Part shown: in pieces, positions 24,583 through 36,973 of the stretch | How positions within the stretch are numbered: the first letter of the stretch is position 1 | Layout of the letters: each line of letters begins with the position of its first letter | Origin: Lithospermum erythrorhizon | Lineage: Eukaryota > Streptophyta > Magnoliopsida > Boraginales > Boraginaceae | Length of the DNA stretch: 64,000 bases | Assembly: GCA_019722365.1 (NCBI GenBank) | Contig: JADFUC010000964.1 | Location: 248,001-312,000, forward strand | Reading direction: 5' to 3' | The notes under the pieces: model-generated | Seen by the model: the letters and a program-made list of their open reading frames with translations, nothing else | Database searches by the model: none | What the model was told of the DNA's origin: nothing | Translations under genes and position numbers: made by a program

Positions 24583-24680
24583 AAGCATTCGAATGATCCC
24601 AATGGTTAGGGAAGCATTTTAGTGAGCTTGAGTTGAGTTCGATTTTAGATTTGTAAAGGGGTGGTGGTGGGTTTTTAACT
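24583..24680 (+). repeat. Possible SINE-like fragment
   Basis: A stretch with CCCAATGGTTAGGGAAGC followed about 30 bases later by GAGTTGAGTTCGATTTTAG resembles the A and B boxes of a tRNA-derived SINE, then an A-run near 24681. Box matches are imperfect and no target duplication was identified. Confidence 0.25.
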
Positions 24681-24689
24681 GAAAAAAAA

Positions 24690-24953
24690 ACATTTTTTGT
24701 TATAATTATTTAAAATCGTGCTGGGATGTCGCATTTAATTTAACACTTATAAATTAACCTATACGTAGTAAATTAACCTTTAAAAAACATTTTTTAAATA
24801 ATTAAAAAATTAACTTATACATAGTAAATTAACATTTTTTGTTATAAATTAACCTTTTAAAAAAAATTTGTTATAATTATTTAAAATCGTGCTGGGATGT
24901 CACATTTAATTTAACATTTATAAATTAACCAATACATAGTAAATATAAGTACG
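24690..24953. repeat. Direct duplication, offset about 179 bp
   Basis: Two copies of a segment containing TTATAATTATTTAAAATCGT and GCTGGGATGTC lie at about 24700-24775 and 24871-24953. TAAATTAACC and ATACATAGTAAATTAAC-type words are repeated again between them. The origin is unknown. Confidence 0.8.
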
Positions 24954-26414
24954 TCACCTATTCTTATCTTAAACAATTAATCAACATAGTCGCTAAAAGC
25001 TGATCTCAAAATTGCTAAATGTTGGTATCAAAAATATGATTATACAAATTTAACCTTAAAATTGAAAAACTGATCTTCTAAATTGACAATTCACACATAT
25101 CATAATTGAATGAATCTTTTTGATTAGTTTAGTAATAGGTAGTTTTAACTATTTATTTAAAATTATTATTATTATTACCAATTTAAATAGTATATCTAAA
25201 TAGTAATATATATCTTTCCTATTATAACTATAATAGATTCTGTTAGTGTATGAAGTTGGGTGAAGTTTTGACGAGATCAGCTGTTATAGCGATAGCGATT
25301 CTTATGTTATAACGGTAAGAACAACCTGTTCTGAAAAATGGATTCGAGATAGTAATAATTAGATGCTTGCCATATTTTTGTATTAAATTGATTTGGTGAA
25401 TCGCGGCGTGGGGGAGATCTTGTGATGCGTGGAGTCGAGGCAAGAAGGCGTTAAGGAAGATCTTGTGTGCGATGGTCAAAGGCGAAGTTGCTTGAAGATT
25501 GATTGAAGATTTGGAAGATCTGTGGCCTCACATATGTTTAGCGAGTTGTATGAGATCGTGGAAGATCTCGTGTGTTATGGAAACAGTAGAATTCGTATAA
25601 AGAAGTTCGTCCTTTATCGCTAGCACATGTATATATATTATTGAACTTTCTTGTGAAAACGTGTAAAACTTTATTATTAAATTAAAAAAGCTTTATTACA
25701 TCGAGTGCAAAATTTCGAAGGAAAACAAGTTGTGTAGGTTAGTTGTGTTAGTAGTAGTTACTACTATAAGCTCTTGAGTGATATGCGATGTTATATCTTT
25801 ATTGTTATAACATACTTTTGATATAGCATGTGTGTATGATTATAAGTCAATATTTGGGAGAGTATGTGATGAGGAATGATAGAAGATAGGTGGATCACAG
25901 TCTTAGAAGCTTTATAATTGAAGGTTAGTTGGGGCGTCGTGAAAGCGTGGAGCATTTGTATAGAATGCCTGCTTGTAGTGCTTGAAGTATTAGTGGAATC
26001 GCTACTTTGGCTTGTAAGTCTTATATTAGCGAGGCCCAGTAATGTCTTGTGTGTGTTTTCGTCGTAATTATTTTCGTTGGTTTTTCGTCAGCCAAAGTGT
26101 GGCCCCATTGGAGGGCAACTGAATATATTAATTTGATTGACTTTTTGATTAGATTCTATTTTCGTATTAAGCGGTAAGTATATAATAATTAATTATATTT
26201 TGAGGCCGGCGTTAAAATTTTGATACCCGCATCCTTAATCAATTATAACTTCACATAAATTGCAAACCCATTTTTTTTCCAAAATCCGAGTAGGGGAAAT
26301 TTAATGCATGGTAGTGAAAATTTCCTCTGTCACATTCAAGAATAGAAGAAAACTTTTAACTCTTTTTCCATCCTAATAATAAGACGACCAAGACTAAGCA
26401 TATTGCTGAGATAA

Positions 26415-27452
26415 TCAGTGACGACCCTGATTGCTCCCTCCTCCTCCACCATCCCCACCACCACCACCGTTATCGGCGGCGTACTTCGATATAAACGGAT
26501 GGTACAACAACCTAGCAACACTCCACCTCTCAGCCGGATTCCTCCTCAAGCAACAACTAATAAAATCTTGAAACTCTCTTGAAGAAGATGTTGGAGCTGA
26601 TGGCGGTGTTGACATACAAATGGCACACACCAAAGTAGCCCAATCGGATTCTCTTGTAATATTAAACGGAAAACGCCCTAGATAAAACTGGAGGACACAT
26701 ATCCCGAGACTCCATACATCCCCTGCATACCCATCATATTGTCCATCATTGGAATCAGTATTGATCCTCTCAGGACTCATGTAAACAACTGTTCCCACTG
26801 ATGAGTTACATGGGTCCATTGTTCTTGAGAGGATCGTACTCACTCCAAAATCCGCGATTTTGACCTCATTTTTTGAGTTCATCAATAAATTTGATGGTTT
26901 AATGTCGCGATGAACAATCTTTTGGCGATGCAGGTAAAGCAATCCAGTCAGTATCTGCCTTGTCACATGTGACAAGTCAGGTTCTGCCTGGATTCTAACA
27001 CCCTCCAGCGAACCTAGGTCCACGAATTCGAGCAGGACCTGGATTCTGGACTCGTGTTCGAACATTTCATGACATTTGACGATGTTGGGGTGGTTTACGC
27101 TCCTTAGGATTTGGACTTCCCGTTGGATATGGCGGCGATCACCGTCTTCAGGTGTTCCTATGATAACTTTCAAGGCAAAGATTTCATTAGTTATTCGATG
27201 TTTGACTTTGTACACAGTTCCGCCTCTGCCTGAACCGATATAGTTCAAGCGTACGAGGTCGGAGAAGTTGATGGGTGGGTGGGGGAGGTTGTTGGGTGGT
27301 GGTGGAGGGAGGGGGAGAGGGACGGCGAGAGAAGGATCACGGTGAGGTAAAGGGATGGTTAAAGCAGGTCGGTGGCGGCGTTGGGATTGGTTGCTCCGGC
27401 CGCCGGGTGACGGCGGAGTGTTGCCTCCCGGCGGTGGTTGAACAGGAGGCAT
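26415..27452 (-). CDS. MKK4/5: MAP kinase kinase, group C (MKK4/MKK5/NtMEK2 type)
   Basis: Intronless, 345 aa, as usual for group C and D plant MKKs. These kinases phosphorylate MPK3/MPK6-type MAPKs in immunity, stress and development. A basic docking site [12 protein letters not shown] lies at 25-36, after a Pro-rich start. Kinase motifs: GSGRGG (73-78), VAIK-type Lys95 in [14 protein letters not shown] (181-188), DFG (201-203), and plant activation loop T211-x5-S217 followed by SPER. All catalytic residues are present. The C terminus is Gly-rich ([12 protein letters not shown]). The start MPPVQPPP matches the N terminus typical of the MEK2/MKK5 group; a longer in-frame reading from 27563 adds a non-conserved extension and was rejected. 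MKK4 and MKK5 cannot be told apart here. Confidence 0.94.
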   Translation of the reverse strand: MPPVQPPPGGNTPPSPGGRSNQSQRRHRPALTIPLPHRDPSLAVPLPLPPPPPNNLPHPPINFSDLVRLNYIGSGRGGTVYKVKHRITNEIFALKVIIGTPEDGDRRHIQREVQILRSVNHPNIVKCHEMFEHESRIQVLLEFVDLGSLEGVRIQAEPDLSHVTRQILTGLLYLHRQKIVHRDIKPSNLLMNSKNEVKIADFGVSTILSRTMDPCNSSVGTVVYMSPERINTDSNDGQYDGYAGDVWSLGICVLQFYLGRFPFNITRESDWATLVCAICMSTPPSAPTSSSREFQDFISCCLRRNPAERWSVARLLYHPFISKYAADNGGGGGDGGGGGSNQGRH

Positions 27453-29097
27453 ATATGGTTGATTGCTTTGGCTTTCTTTTTTATGTTTTTGTATTTTTGG
27501 GTGATGATAATAGATGACTACCCCCTGAAAAAAGAGAATGATTCTGTGTTTATTTATACACACAAATCTTAATTAAATGACTTCTGTATATTTATTTGTT
27601 TGTAATCATAATTATGTGATTATATTTTGAGAAATGTAAATTATACTATTATACAATTATGTTTAATTTGAACCAAAATTATAAAATTATATATGTACGG
27701 AATAATTCTTTTCAAAACCTTTCTATTATATTATATAGTCGAACAGTGAACATATTTAATTTTGAACTCCTATTATCGAATATGATAACAGTTATATTTT
27801 GAAAATTTCATAAATTTATAAAAAAAACAACTACACTACTATGAAGATGCGGGAACATATTAAAACTATTTTGAGAATAAAATTATAAAAAATGAGGTAT
27901 GTATGTTAAATATTACAATAACAATAACAAAATTTTACCAACCCAAATATTTTTAAAACCCGACATATATAATTATACACATGTACAACAAATAATGTAC
28001 AATTACTCAAAATGTGATATATGTTTTTTGTGTGTGAATAAATCACGTCTACAAATTGAACAGAATATAATGTTTTTAGAAGATTTGAACTTGTAATCCT
28101 TTTAAAAAAGGTTCAAATATATATTATTGAACTAGATGTATTTGATATAATATAATACATGTTAAACATAAAAATGTAAAACGATTGATGAGGACACGAG
28201 GTCCTCTACTTCATTTTTGTATGGCTTAGTTGTCTCTATGGTCCCAAATATGACCATTTTTCACTTTTTCTACGTCTTATCTTATTAGTTTATGCATTAT
28301 ATATTGTCTAATACCGTAGTACTCCGTAACAAAATGAATACTTATGAGGTATATATACAAACATTATGCCCAATTAATGAAATCAAGGACCATGATAGTA
28401 GAGCACCAAAGGACAAAGCCACAAAGGTATAATGTTTTGTGGGTACATGGTGAAATAGATTGGCTTGCTTTTTTTTTCTTTTTCCTTTTTCAATTGTAAA
28501 ATTATTGGCTTGCTCTCTTTTTCGTTTCCGATTGATAAACTCACAAAATCATACCGTTTCCTTTTAAATAAAAAAAAGGTAATGTTCATCATTAATATGA
28601 CCTAAATAATGGCCCTCCTCATTGAATTAAATTTTAATAGTTAATTTTTTTTAATTTTAAACTTAAATAATTTTAATGTGTGTGCTATTTATTTGAAAAA
28701 AATATATTAATATATATAGTATTTTAACATCTTTATTATTACTTGGTAATTTTAGTTTTAAATCAAAATTTTTATTTTAAATGTTAATGAAAGTCATCTC
28801 TATATATATCGAAATATCAACTATTTGTTTTTGTGAAACGTTGAAATTTTGACCCCACCAACGAGTGTTTTGTGAGAAGATTTGATCTCAAATATTTTTT
28901 AATATTTTATATAATGTTTTGTAAAAAAATAATTAAAATATAATATTTTTACCATAATTTACTATTAACATTATGATTTTGGTTCTGATCAAAGTCGTGT
29001 GAGTCAATTAAGACATCAAAAGTTCTTTAATTTTGATCATTGAAAAAAAAATGGGCATTTGGTCAATTAAGACCGGGTTACACATGTCATATGGTGT
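27453..29097. other. Promoter side of MKK gene and AT-rich spacer
   Basis: The few hundred bases right of 27452 are the MKK 5' region. The remainder is AT-rich and holds no recognisable gene, RNA or transposon end. Small open frames here (for example 27899-28096 and 28383-28592) have no known domain. Confidence 0.5.
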
Positions 29098-31852
29098 AAA
29101 AAGTGATAAGAATGATAGAGTAATGTAAAATTATATTGAATAAGCTGGCATGAAATATATGGGCGGTAGTACCGTATTTATAGGTGATATCAAATACTTA
29201 TGGTAATAATAGTAGCTTGATGCTACGAGTTATTCTTAAAAGCCCAATATGGTAATAATAATAATTAATACTAATAATATGCTTTATTAATGGCGCCGAG
29301 TTGGGCGTGCAATTAATGAATGCGACTTGTATCTGTTGTTGTCGATAAAAGGTGGTTTAGTGAACAAATGTGGTTGGAAGTGAGTCGATCGTGAGGCAGC
29401 GGATATAGTCGCGTCAAGCGTCGTCACGTCTGAAATGATCGACCCCGATGTGTTTGATATTTCGTAGGCTCTTGGGATTCTGGTAAATCTGTGTGTGGTA
29501 TCGCGGTATACTGCGTAGGAGGCTTATCGCCTCACAACTAAATGCGCTAACGAACGCTTTCCCGGCCGTTTTAGCTCGCGCGTCGCGCCAAGCCCAAAGC
29601 TCGATACTGCGACTTCAAGCGAGGAAAGAGATACCATATCTGTTTCTTAGAGCTTCCGTGAAATAGGTGAAGAACGAATAGACGATCCACCCAAACAGCC
29701 CGATCGTCTCGTCGAGGACATCTTGCCCAATCTGGTCAGCTCGAAATCCAGATAGCGGCGGATCCGCGATTCACTGCCAATGATACCATCCGGGGACCTG
29801 AGATGGAACCGCTGATGCGCGATGTGGCCGGTGCGCGTAAGCGAGACCAGCATGCGCTGAAAAACCACAAATCGGTTAGAGTAAAGCCAAATACAACGAT
29901 TCGGCTACCGAGCTGTGGAGTATTCTACTTAATCGGCCGGGCGGGGCTAAATGAAGTAGCGGGCCAGAATTCGATCTTCTGAATCTTCGTAAAAGCTTCT
30001 TCGTCAGTTCTTTCTGTCATGCACTCCTTGGCTGGCAGCTGATTTGGTAGGTGCGTGTGTTTTCTGACAATAAGAAAACATCGGCGATTATACGTCATGG
30101 GACCGTCAATGAGTCGGGAATAAGTGGGTGAGCAGGAAAATCAAAGCAGCCCGAAACATTGACGGAAGAGCATCGCCAAAAGAGACGACACGAAACATTG
30201 GCGAGAACATCGCCAGCGGACGAAAATATGTATCCGTAGAGACGGGTGCTTTTCGAACAGGAATAGTTGTTGTTGCGTTTAAGCTGGCTGCTGACATACA
30301 TCATAAGCGATTACACTCCAACTCGAAGTGGCCCAAACTAATCTTCTCCAATATGGAAAAAGTCGATCAAGAGATAACCAAAAAAATCGAAACATCTTTT
30401 CGATGAATGTCGTTTAGAAACTTTCATCAATATGAATGAATGTAATTAAAGAGACTTTCATCGATAACACTATTTCGATAACATCATCCCTTTACCCAAC
30501 CCATTATCACGCGAATTAGTTGATAGCGATGCCTTCGACAACCAATACTTGTGTCGAGTAAAAACATAACTAAGTATCTTGAACTTCAAATAATCAAAGC
30601 CAGAATCATCCAGTAGATTACTCGCCGCGGTAAAATATATTGGTGGTATACTTCGCGGAAGAAAGAATAAATAAAACATCGGGAGGCGCCATTCTTTTTC
30701 GAGCACTTGTCGGACTTCAGCGTAAGGGGAGCCTTTTTTTTGAGCCTTCAAAATTAAGACGAGCAGAGGCGAATTCTTTTTGGATATAGGTCAAAAATTG
30801 TAATAATATTGCAAAAACCAAAATCACTTTTTGCCGGAGGAATGTAAATGCGACAAGAAAGCAGCGGTCTGACTTAAGCATGTCGATTGTTTTGAACTTT
30901 CTCCCTTGAGAGTTGGAGGGAGAAGCGTGAGCGATGTCAGCAAGCCCCGGAATCTTGAGTCACGTTGAGACTAGCATGCTTCAGTTAAGGATTAACATAG
31001 ATGCGCTTATTTCTCCTCCTATTCTGATACTCGCACTTATAACACGGTTATCCAGTAAATCCCGATACGGCATACATGCTCATTGCAGAAAGAACAACTT
31101 TCGATCTACTTATGAATCAATCCGTCTTCTGAAACAAAAAATATGAATTAAAGTAAGATTTTTCTTCTTCGTTACTTGTAACCTCATGGGTTGAGCAATG
31201 AGAAAAATAGCGGGCAGGAATAACTTGACCAATAAAATAGATCCTTTTCTGCAGTCGAACATAAAACATATAATAGCTTTGTTTGATACTCGGCGATTGG
31301 ATACCCGTATATTTTAACTAATCATTGATTCCATAAACAAGCCTAATGCCCAGCGAATACTCACGTGTATATGCCAAACTTTGATGAAGCTATATACTTA
31401 GATAAATAGTATCTAACTACGCTTGAAACAAAATAATAATAAATAAAAGCGAAATTAAAAGTCGGTGAGGCCAGCCAGTTGTAAATAGTGTAAGCGAGAA
31501 CATTTGTCAGCGATAAATAAATATGATAGCAAAGCGAAGCGAAGCTTGATGAGTATGAAGATTTTTATCGTAGGTGAGTATCGCGTTGAAAACCTGCTTG
31601 GCGGGGCGGAAAATCTCGAGGATCTTATCTTCACCACGTCTGGTGATAAGAATGATAGAGTAATGTAAATTATATTGAATAAACTCGCTGAAATATATGG
31701 AAGCCCAGCCAGGCTCGCGTATTTATAGGTACAAATATGTCAATCTTTATGGTAATAATAGTAGCTTGAAATGCTTTCGAGTTATTCTTAAAAGCTAATA
31801 TATAGTATTAATAATAATTAATACTAATAATATCTTATTCAACAAAAAAACT
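29098..31852 (-). mobile_element. Terminal-repeat element without recognisable pol, probably copia-derived
   Basis: Two direct repeats of about 200 bp bound the interval: both begin TGATAAGAATGATAGAGTAATG and share ATTTATAGG, TATGGTAATAATAGTAGCTT, GAGTTATTCTTAAAAGC and a run ending AATACTAATAATAT (left about 29102-29290, right about 31643-31850). Inside the right repeat, the minus strand reads TGGTGAAGATAAGATCC-TCGAGATTTTCC, which parallels the primer-binding region of the element at 41854-42990. The 2.3-kb interior is less AT-rich than its surroundings and has no gag, protease, integrase or RT that I can read. It fits a decayed or non-autonomous LTR element (LARD/TRIM-like). No clean target duplication was found. 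Confidence 0.55.
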
Positions 31853-34800
31853 AGGTCACACATTGAAAGATTAATAATATAATAATTCACTTCTCCTATC
31901 ACCAATTAATTTTAAATGGAATCCATAAATTTTTAACATAATTACTTGTCATTATAATTAGAATAAATTATGGTATCCACATATTTGGTCTTAGATTAGG
32001 CAAAGCTGGACAACGATGTTGAACACTTGAAGGTGACACACACTTTCGAATAGTGTTTTTAAAATGCTGAAATGGTATTTTATCGTAGGCGTAGTTTGTA
32101 AGCTGTGCAACTTCCTGGTAAGTAAATAGTCGTTTCCTTTTTGAAAGCAATATTGTTTTTGGTGTGTGTATAACAGTTCAGCAATGGAAGATGGCTTCCC
32201 TAAAAAGATGTATTATGCAATAGACTTCTGTGGTATAAAACACGAAAACAACTACATGAAACTTCCAACTCATTTACCAAATGTTAGCTATAAGCCTATA
32301 ACCAACATCAAGAAATTGAGGTATTATTATATATTGCTAATAGATAAAAATCTAAAATAATCTAAAGTTTGAGTAGTAAAATGAGAATTTTATTAAAGAG
32401 TGAAAGTCAAGGCAGAGGAGGAATTGGTATTTCAACCCCTCATTCTCCATCACTTGGAGGTCAACACGGACTGAACAATCAAGTCTTGTCATTATTTCGA
32501 TGGCGTTTATAATCAACTGTAATTTGTAATTTAGCTAATTTTATTGTCAATAAATGAACATATCTATTAATAAAACTGAATGGGGTTTGACAATAAAAGT
32601 ATGTATACGAAATCGAGGGATTAATAACATATTACAATAGATGAATATCTCATGATCGTAGAAACCATCTTCGATATACACATTTTTTTCCTCATACATT
32701 CAACATAGAGCAATCGTCCTAACTCTAGCAATTGAACCCAATTTGATGTGGTAAGGTTTGGTGAGAAGTGCTTTAAAAATAATTAAAATTAAGTGTAATT
32801 TGATGTAGTTTTCTTAAGATAGTAACACGACAATCACGAATTATCAGCGGGTATGATTTGATCGCAATAAGCTGGGCCGGAGTCATTGACTAGCGATTGT
32901 CTTGTAGAAGTGTATGACAATTTGGGGTCAAATTTCAAATAACTTAACATGTAGGAAAATTATAATAATATTCAAAATTCTTTAAAATGATTTTTCGGTG
33001 AATATCTATATGAAAAAAGATAGGGGTCTAATTTATTTTTCTTTAAATATTCATAAATAATTAAAATTCCAAACACCACCTTCTTGCCCTGCATTAAAAC
33101 CGCTTTTATAGATCTGGCCAATGCAGCAAATTAAGTCAGCGCACGCTCCAGCTCCGCGTGTTGAAATTTAGTGCCATAATATTATTTTTTTAATTGCTTG
33201 GATTTACGATATGATTTGGCTCTTTCCTTGAGTGCGGACTTGGAGTTGAATTTGGGGGTGTTAACTTTGGGTTTTCTGTCGTTTTTCTGGTGGCATTTCA
33301 ATCAACACTCCTTGAAGTCACTTTGTTGTGATGCGAGCAATTTCTTTGTGGTTGTGGCGGATTGATCCTTATCTTGTAGGATTTGGTTTTAAGGCGGGTT
33401 TTTTGTTGGATAGGGGTTGTTTAAATGCTTGTTCACTGCTTGCCGATTCTTTGCATGTCTGAGGTCCCTCTTGCTTTGCATTTTTGGCTCGAGTTAATTG
33501 TTTCAATCGGGGAGGTGGAGTCGTGGGTTGTTTCCTTGTTCGCATATTCAATCTGCGGGTTCTTTGCATGAGCTTTTGGAATCTCTTCTTTGGGATTTGA
33601 AACACGAGTTGAATTATGTAGTTTGTTGCGTTTGTGCGGTTACCGACAACTTCACGTTGGTATTCTTGGCCTCTTGAGAAGCTTGCTTTGGTCGAGTTTA
33701 GCATGATGATTCGAGATTCTTTCGCCCAAGGGGTGTTGTATCGTACTTTCAAGTATTGTTTGGATGGATTATTAGCTCATATGAGCTAAGTGATGTATTG
33801 TTAGTTCGTTGGAGGCTGACGATGTTTCTTTGATATATTCTTAGTTCATAGGGCCCAGAGCGATGTGTTATGATGTTTTTGATTTTGTATTCACGTGTGA
33901 GGAGATAGTATAAAATCTTTATCTTTATCTTTTTATTTGGGATATCTTGCCTTTATCTTTATTATCTGATGATCATGCTTTTTGATATATATATTTTTTT
34001 TAACCTTAAAAAAAAAGTTCCTTATTAACCGGATATATATGACTATATGAGCAGAATATTATCAATTTGTTGCTTCAACTTCCCCCAAATGTTTATTATT
34101 ATAGTTTAGTTATAGACAATTATGTTCAGCTGCTTTCTTAGTGTTAATTTAGTTATCTTTATGTTATGGTGGTCAAACAGAAATTAGACTACAAGATGTC
34201 GGTATGTCGGTCGTTGAAAATCTGTCCAGGCAACAAACCAAATCAGCAAGACTAATCTATGTGGAAATGTAACATTCAAATACTCCTTATATCATTTCAA
34301 TTTAATAGAAATATTATACAAATAATCAATTCTGAATTTCATATCAACAATTTTTTTTTATAAATCAAAATAACAATACATAATATAGTGATTTAAAAGG
34401 GAACAGAGCTAGCAGTTGCTCAAACTGAATTGAAATTCACTATTTCTAGCTTTAGAGATAGTCTTTACGTATAAAAAATTTCGTATCAACAATTAATCTT
34501 TATAAATCTATACAATTGGTATAGATGATCAAACCCATTAATCTTCAATTGAAAAATCTAAACATTTGTAAATCTAAAACAAATTTTCATCCTGACATTT
34601 CAAATAGAGTAATTTAGATTTCGGTATGAACTACCAATTAAAATGCTTCATCTTTAAGACATGTTAAATACATATTTTAATTTTTTATACATTAATCCTA
34701 AAAATCAATTAATCCATTGTATCTTCAATGTATAAATAATTCAATTTTAACGTATAAAGAATTAGATGATGTTTAACGTTTTCATTTAACATATAACAAA

Positions 34801-35066
34801 GTAATTTAAGAGAATCAAATCTATATTATTTTTTATGGGACAAATTTTATTACATTCCGATATGTGTATTGTTTGTTTTACAATATTAATTTTTATTAAG
34901 CAACGTATCGCGATATTAATAATATGTAACAGATGATGTCGAAGTAAATATAATAAAGATATAGGGGATTCTAAATTTAGCCGGGACACCCAATAGTCTA
35001 TATTTTTCCCAATTTTGTCCTCCCTTAGCAAACATTTGAACATTCTTTTTCTAGTTCTCATTTTCC
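31853..35066. other. Intergenic region upstream of DHDPS
   Basis: No recognisable gene. A G/T-rich patch at about 33100-34010 ends with ATCTTTATCTTTATC words and an A-run near 34009, which could be the tail of an old LINE, but no RT or endonuclease motif is readable. The 127-codon antisense frame at 33369-33752 is Lys/Arg/Pro-rich without a known domain. The last hundred bases hold the DHDPS 5' UTR. Confidence 0.4.
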
Positions 35067-36973
35067 ATGTACTCGGAATCTCTCATTTCAAGCAGCTCCG
35101 CCGCCGCCGCCAACTTTCCTCCCTCCCGCGGCCGCCGTCGCCACCTAAGGTCTGCCTTTTTTGCATTCATACTAATACTATATACTTTTTTATTTTTATA
35201 AATTCATATAGTTTAAATTTGAACATTCTCTAGTTTCGAATCGAAGTTATGTGTGTCACGTAAGAGCGTTTTGACAATTGAAAATCAAACTAGACGATAT
35301 TTTTGGGATGAAGGGAGTACAAAACAGCGTTATTGGAGCTAACCTTATATTTAAAAGAATCAGTTGATGTTCATCTTATTTATCAATTTAATCAATAGCC
35401 TAGTGGGAAGGCCCTCGTGGCCTTGTCCAGTGACCATAAGGTCACGGGTTTGAAACTCACCTTATCGCTAATTATAAAAAAAAAAATTATCAAATAATTC
35501 TCCGAATTGTAAAAAAATAGTCCAATTGATGTTAAAGCTAATTGATGTTGTAGTCAAATACTCGAATTGGCCTTGTGGTTGACATGTTACATTCGTTTTT
35601 GAAGGATTTATTCCTGATTTCGATTTTCTTCCTGGTTAGTTATAGGAGTGCAAGATGGACTCCCCCACAAGCTGCTTTGCACAGTATTCATCTCCCGATG
35701 CGGAGTAATGAAGTAAAAAATAGGTAATCTTTCCTCATGCTTGCTCTTGGCTGTTTGTAGGTTGATTCTTTAGTGTCTCTCTCCAACTCTTTAATGTAGC
35801 TTTTTGAGGCATTTTTGGGAAATGATTTGATCTTACTACATCATCATCAACGTGCCCCATTGATTGTTGATACTTAAAAAAAAGTTCTCACCTGTCCCTA
35901 CACGTGAGTACACCATGTTCCTGTCTCCGTGGAAGCTTAGTCGAATCAAAGATTAAATTACATATAACGTGCGACTATTGAAATATTTACATGAAGAATG
36001 TAGAGAATTAATCTGTTTGCTTGGGCCTTCTCTTCTGGTGTGCAGGACTTCAACAGATGTGATAAAGTCGCTTAGATTGATCACTGCAATCAAAACGCCT
36101 TACCTGCCAGATGGAAGATTTGATTTGGAAGCTTATGATTCATTGGTTAATATGCAAATAGAAAACGGTGTAGAGGCAGTTGTAGTTGGTGGCACCACTG
36201 GTGAAGGACAGCTAATGAGTTGGGATGAACACATCATGCTTATTGGTCATACTGTCAACTGTTTTGGTGGATCAATCAAAGTTATTGGGAACACTGGAAG
36301 CAACTCAACAGGTGAAGCAATCCATGCTACTGAACAGGGTTTTGCTGTTGGTATGCATGCAGCTCTTCACATCAATCCTTACTATGGTAAAACCTCTTTG
36401 GAGGGCTTGATTTCTCACTTCAATAGTGTGTTGCCAATGGGTCCTACCATAATTTACAATGTGCCATCACGAACTGGCCAAGACATTCCACCGCATGTCA
36501 TTCTTTCCGTGGCAGGGAGCCCTCACCTAGCCGGCATCAAGGAATGTGTAGGTAATGATCGGATAGAGGAATATACAAGCAGAGATATAGTTGTATGGAG
36601 TGGGAACGATGATCAATGTCACGACTCTAGGTGGGATGTCGGAGCTACAGGAGTAATCTCTGTGACAAGCAACTTGGTTCCTGGACTAATGAGATATCTC
36701 ATGTTCGGGGGAAAGAACCCAGCTTTGAATACTAAGCTTATGTCACTTTTTGAATGGCTCTTTTGCGAGCCTAACCCTATTTGTTTGAATACCGCACTTG
36801 CTCAACTTGGGGTTGCCCGACCAGTTTTTCGTTTACCATATGTGCCGCTTCCTGTGGCCAAGAGGTTGGAGTTTGTTAAGATAGTGAAGGAAATTGGAAG
36901 AGAACATTTTGTAGGCCATAGAGATGTCCAGGTTTTGGACGATAACGACTTCATATTGGTGAGCCGGTTTTAG
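35067..36973 (+). CDS. DHDPS: 4-hydroxy-tetrahydrodipicolinate synthase, plastid (DapA)
   Basis: Three coding exons: join(35067..35149, 35646..35723, 36046..36973), 362 aa. DHDPS condenses pyruvate with aspartate semialdehyde, the first committed and lysine-inhibited step of lysine synthesis in plastids. Exon 1 encodes a Ser/Ala/Arg-rich start ([17 protein letters not shown]), fitting a transit peptide; an in-frame TAG at 35052 fixes this start. Exon 2 gives [20 protein letters not shown], conserved in plant DHDPS before the barrel. Motifs: GGTTGEGQ (102-109), [15 protein letters not shown] with Tyr191, and AGIKECVG with Schiff-base Lys219. All are present and the protein runs to the conserved end [10 protein letters not shown]. 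One change from the remembered sequence is [10 protein letters not shown] where plants usually have NSTREAIHAT. Intron 1 carries SINE and MITE remnants. Confidence 0.94.
35255..35322. mobile_element. Stowaway-like remnant in DHDPS intron 1
   Basis: The segment AAACTAGACGATATTTTT followed by GGGATGAAGGGAGTAC looks like the right end of a Stowaway-type MITE of the same family as the one in ASB intron 2. The left end is not obvious. Confidence 0.4.
35391..35495 (+). repeat. tRNA-derived SINE in DHDPS intron 1
   Basis: TAGCCTAGTGG fits the pol III A box and, about 45 bases on, GGGTTTGAAAC fits the B box. The element reads on through CTCACCTTATCGC and ends in an A-run near 35480. This order (A box, B box, short body, A tail) is typical of a plant SINE. 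It differs from the TS-like copies in this window. Confidence 0.65.

Larger units (their letters stand above)
22451..26414. other. Intergenic region between PSI1-like and MKK genes
   Basis: AT-rich DNA without a recognisable gene. It contains a duplicated segment at 24690-24953 and a possible SINE fragment near 24583-24680. A patch at about 25240-26120 has fewer A/T runs, with repeated GATC-containing words such as GAAGATCTTGTG. The right end is the 3' side of the MKK gene. Confidence 0.5.

Noticed and set aside
27275..27517. Gly/Val-rich plus-strand frame
   Set aside because: It is the complement of the Pro-rich N terminus of the MKK gene; the repeat-like composition is inherited from the Pro codons.
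27453..27563. N-terminal extension of the MKK protein from the upstream in-frame ATG
   Set aside because: The added 37 residues are not like known MKKs, while MPPVQPPP at 27452 matches the usual start of the MEK2/MKK5 group.
29647..29868. Arg/Ser-rich frame inside the 29-32 kb element
   Set aside because: Looked at as possible retroelement gag or integrase; no conserved motif could be found, so it was not annotated as coding.
33369..33752. 127-codon minus-strand frame rich in Lys, Arg and Pro
   Set aside because: No recognisable domain, no splice partners, and it lies in a patch that looks like decayed repeat DNA; low-complexity composition can keep a frame open by chance.
35391..35495. Possible functional tRNA gene
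   Set aside because: A and B boxes are present but no acceptor stem or cloverleaf can be formed and an A-run follows; a SINE fits better.
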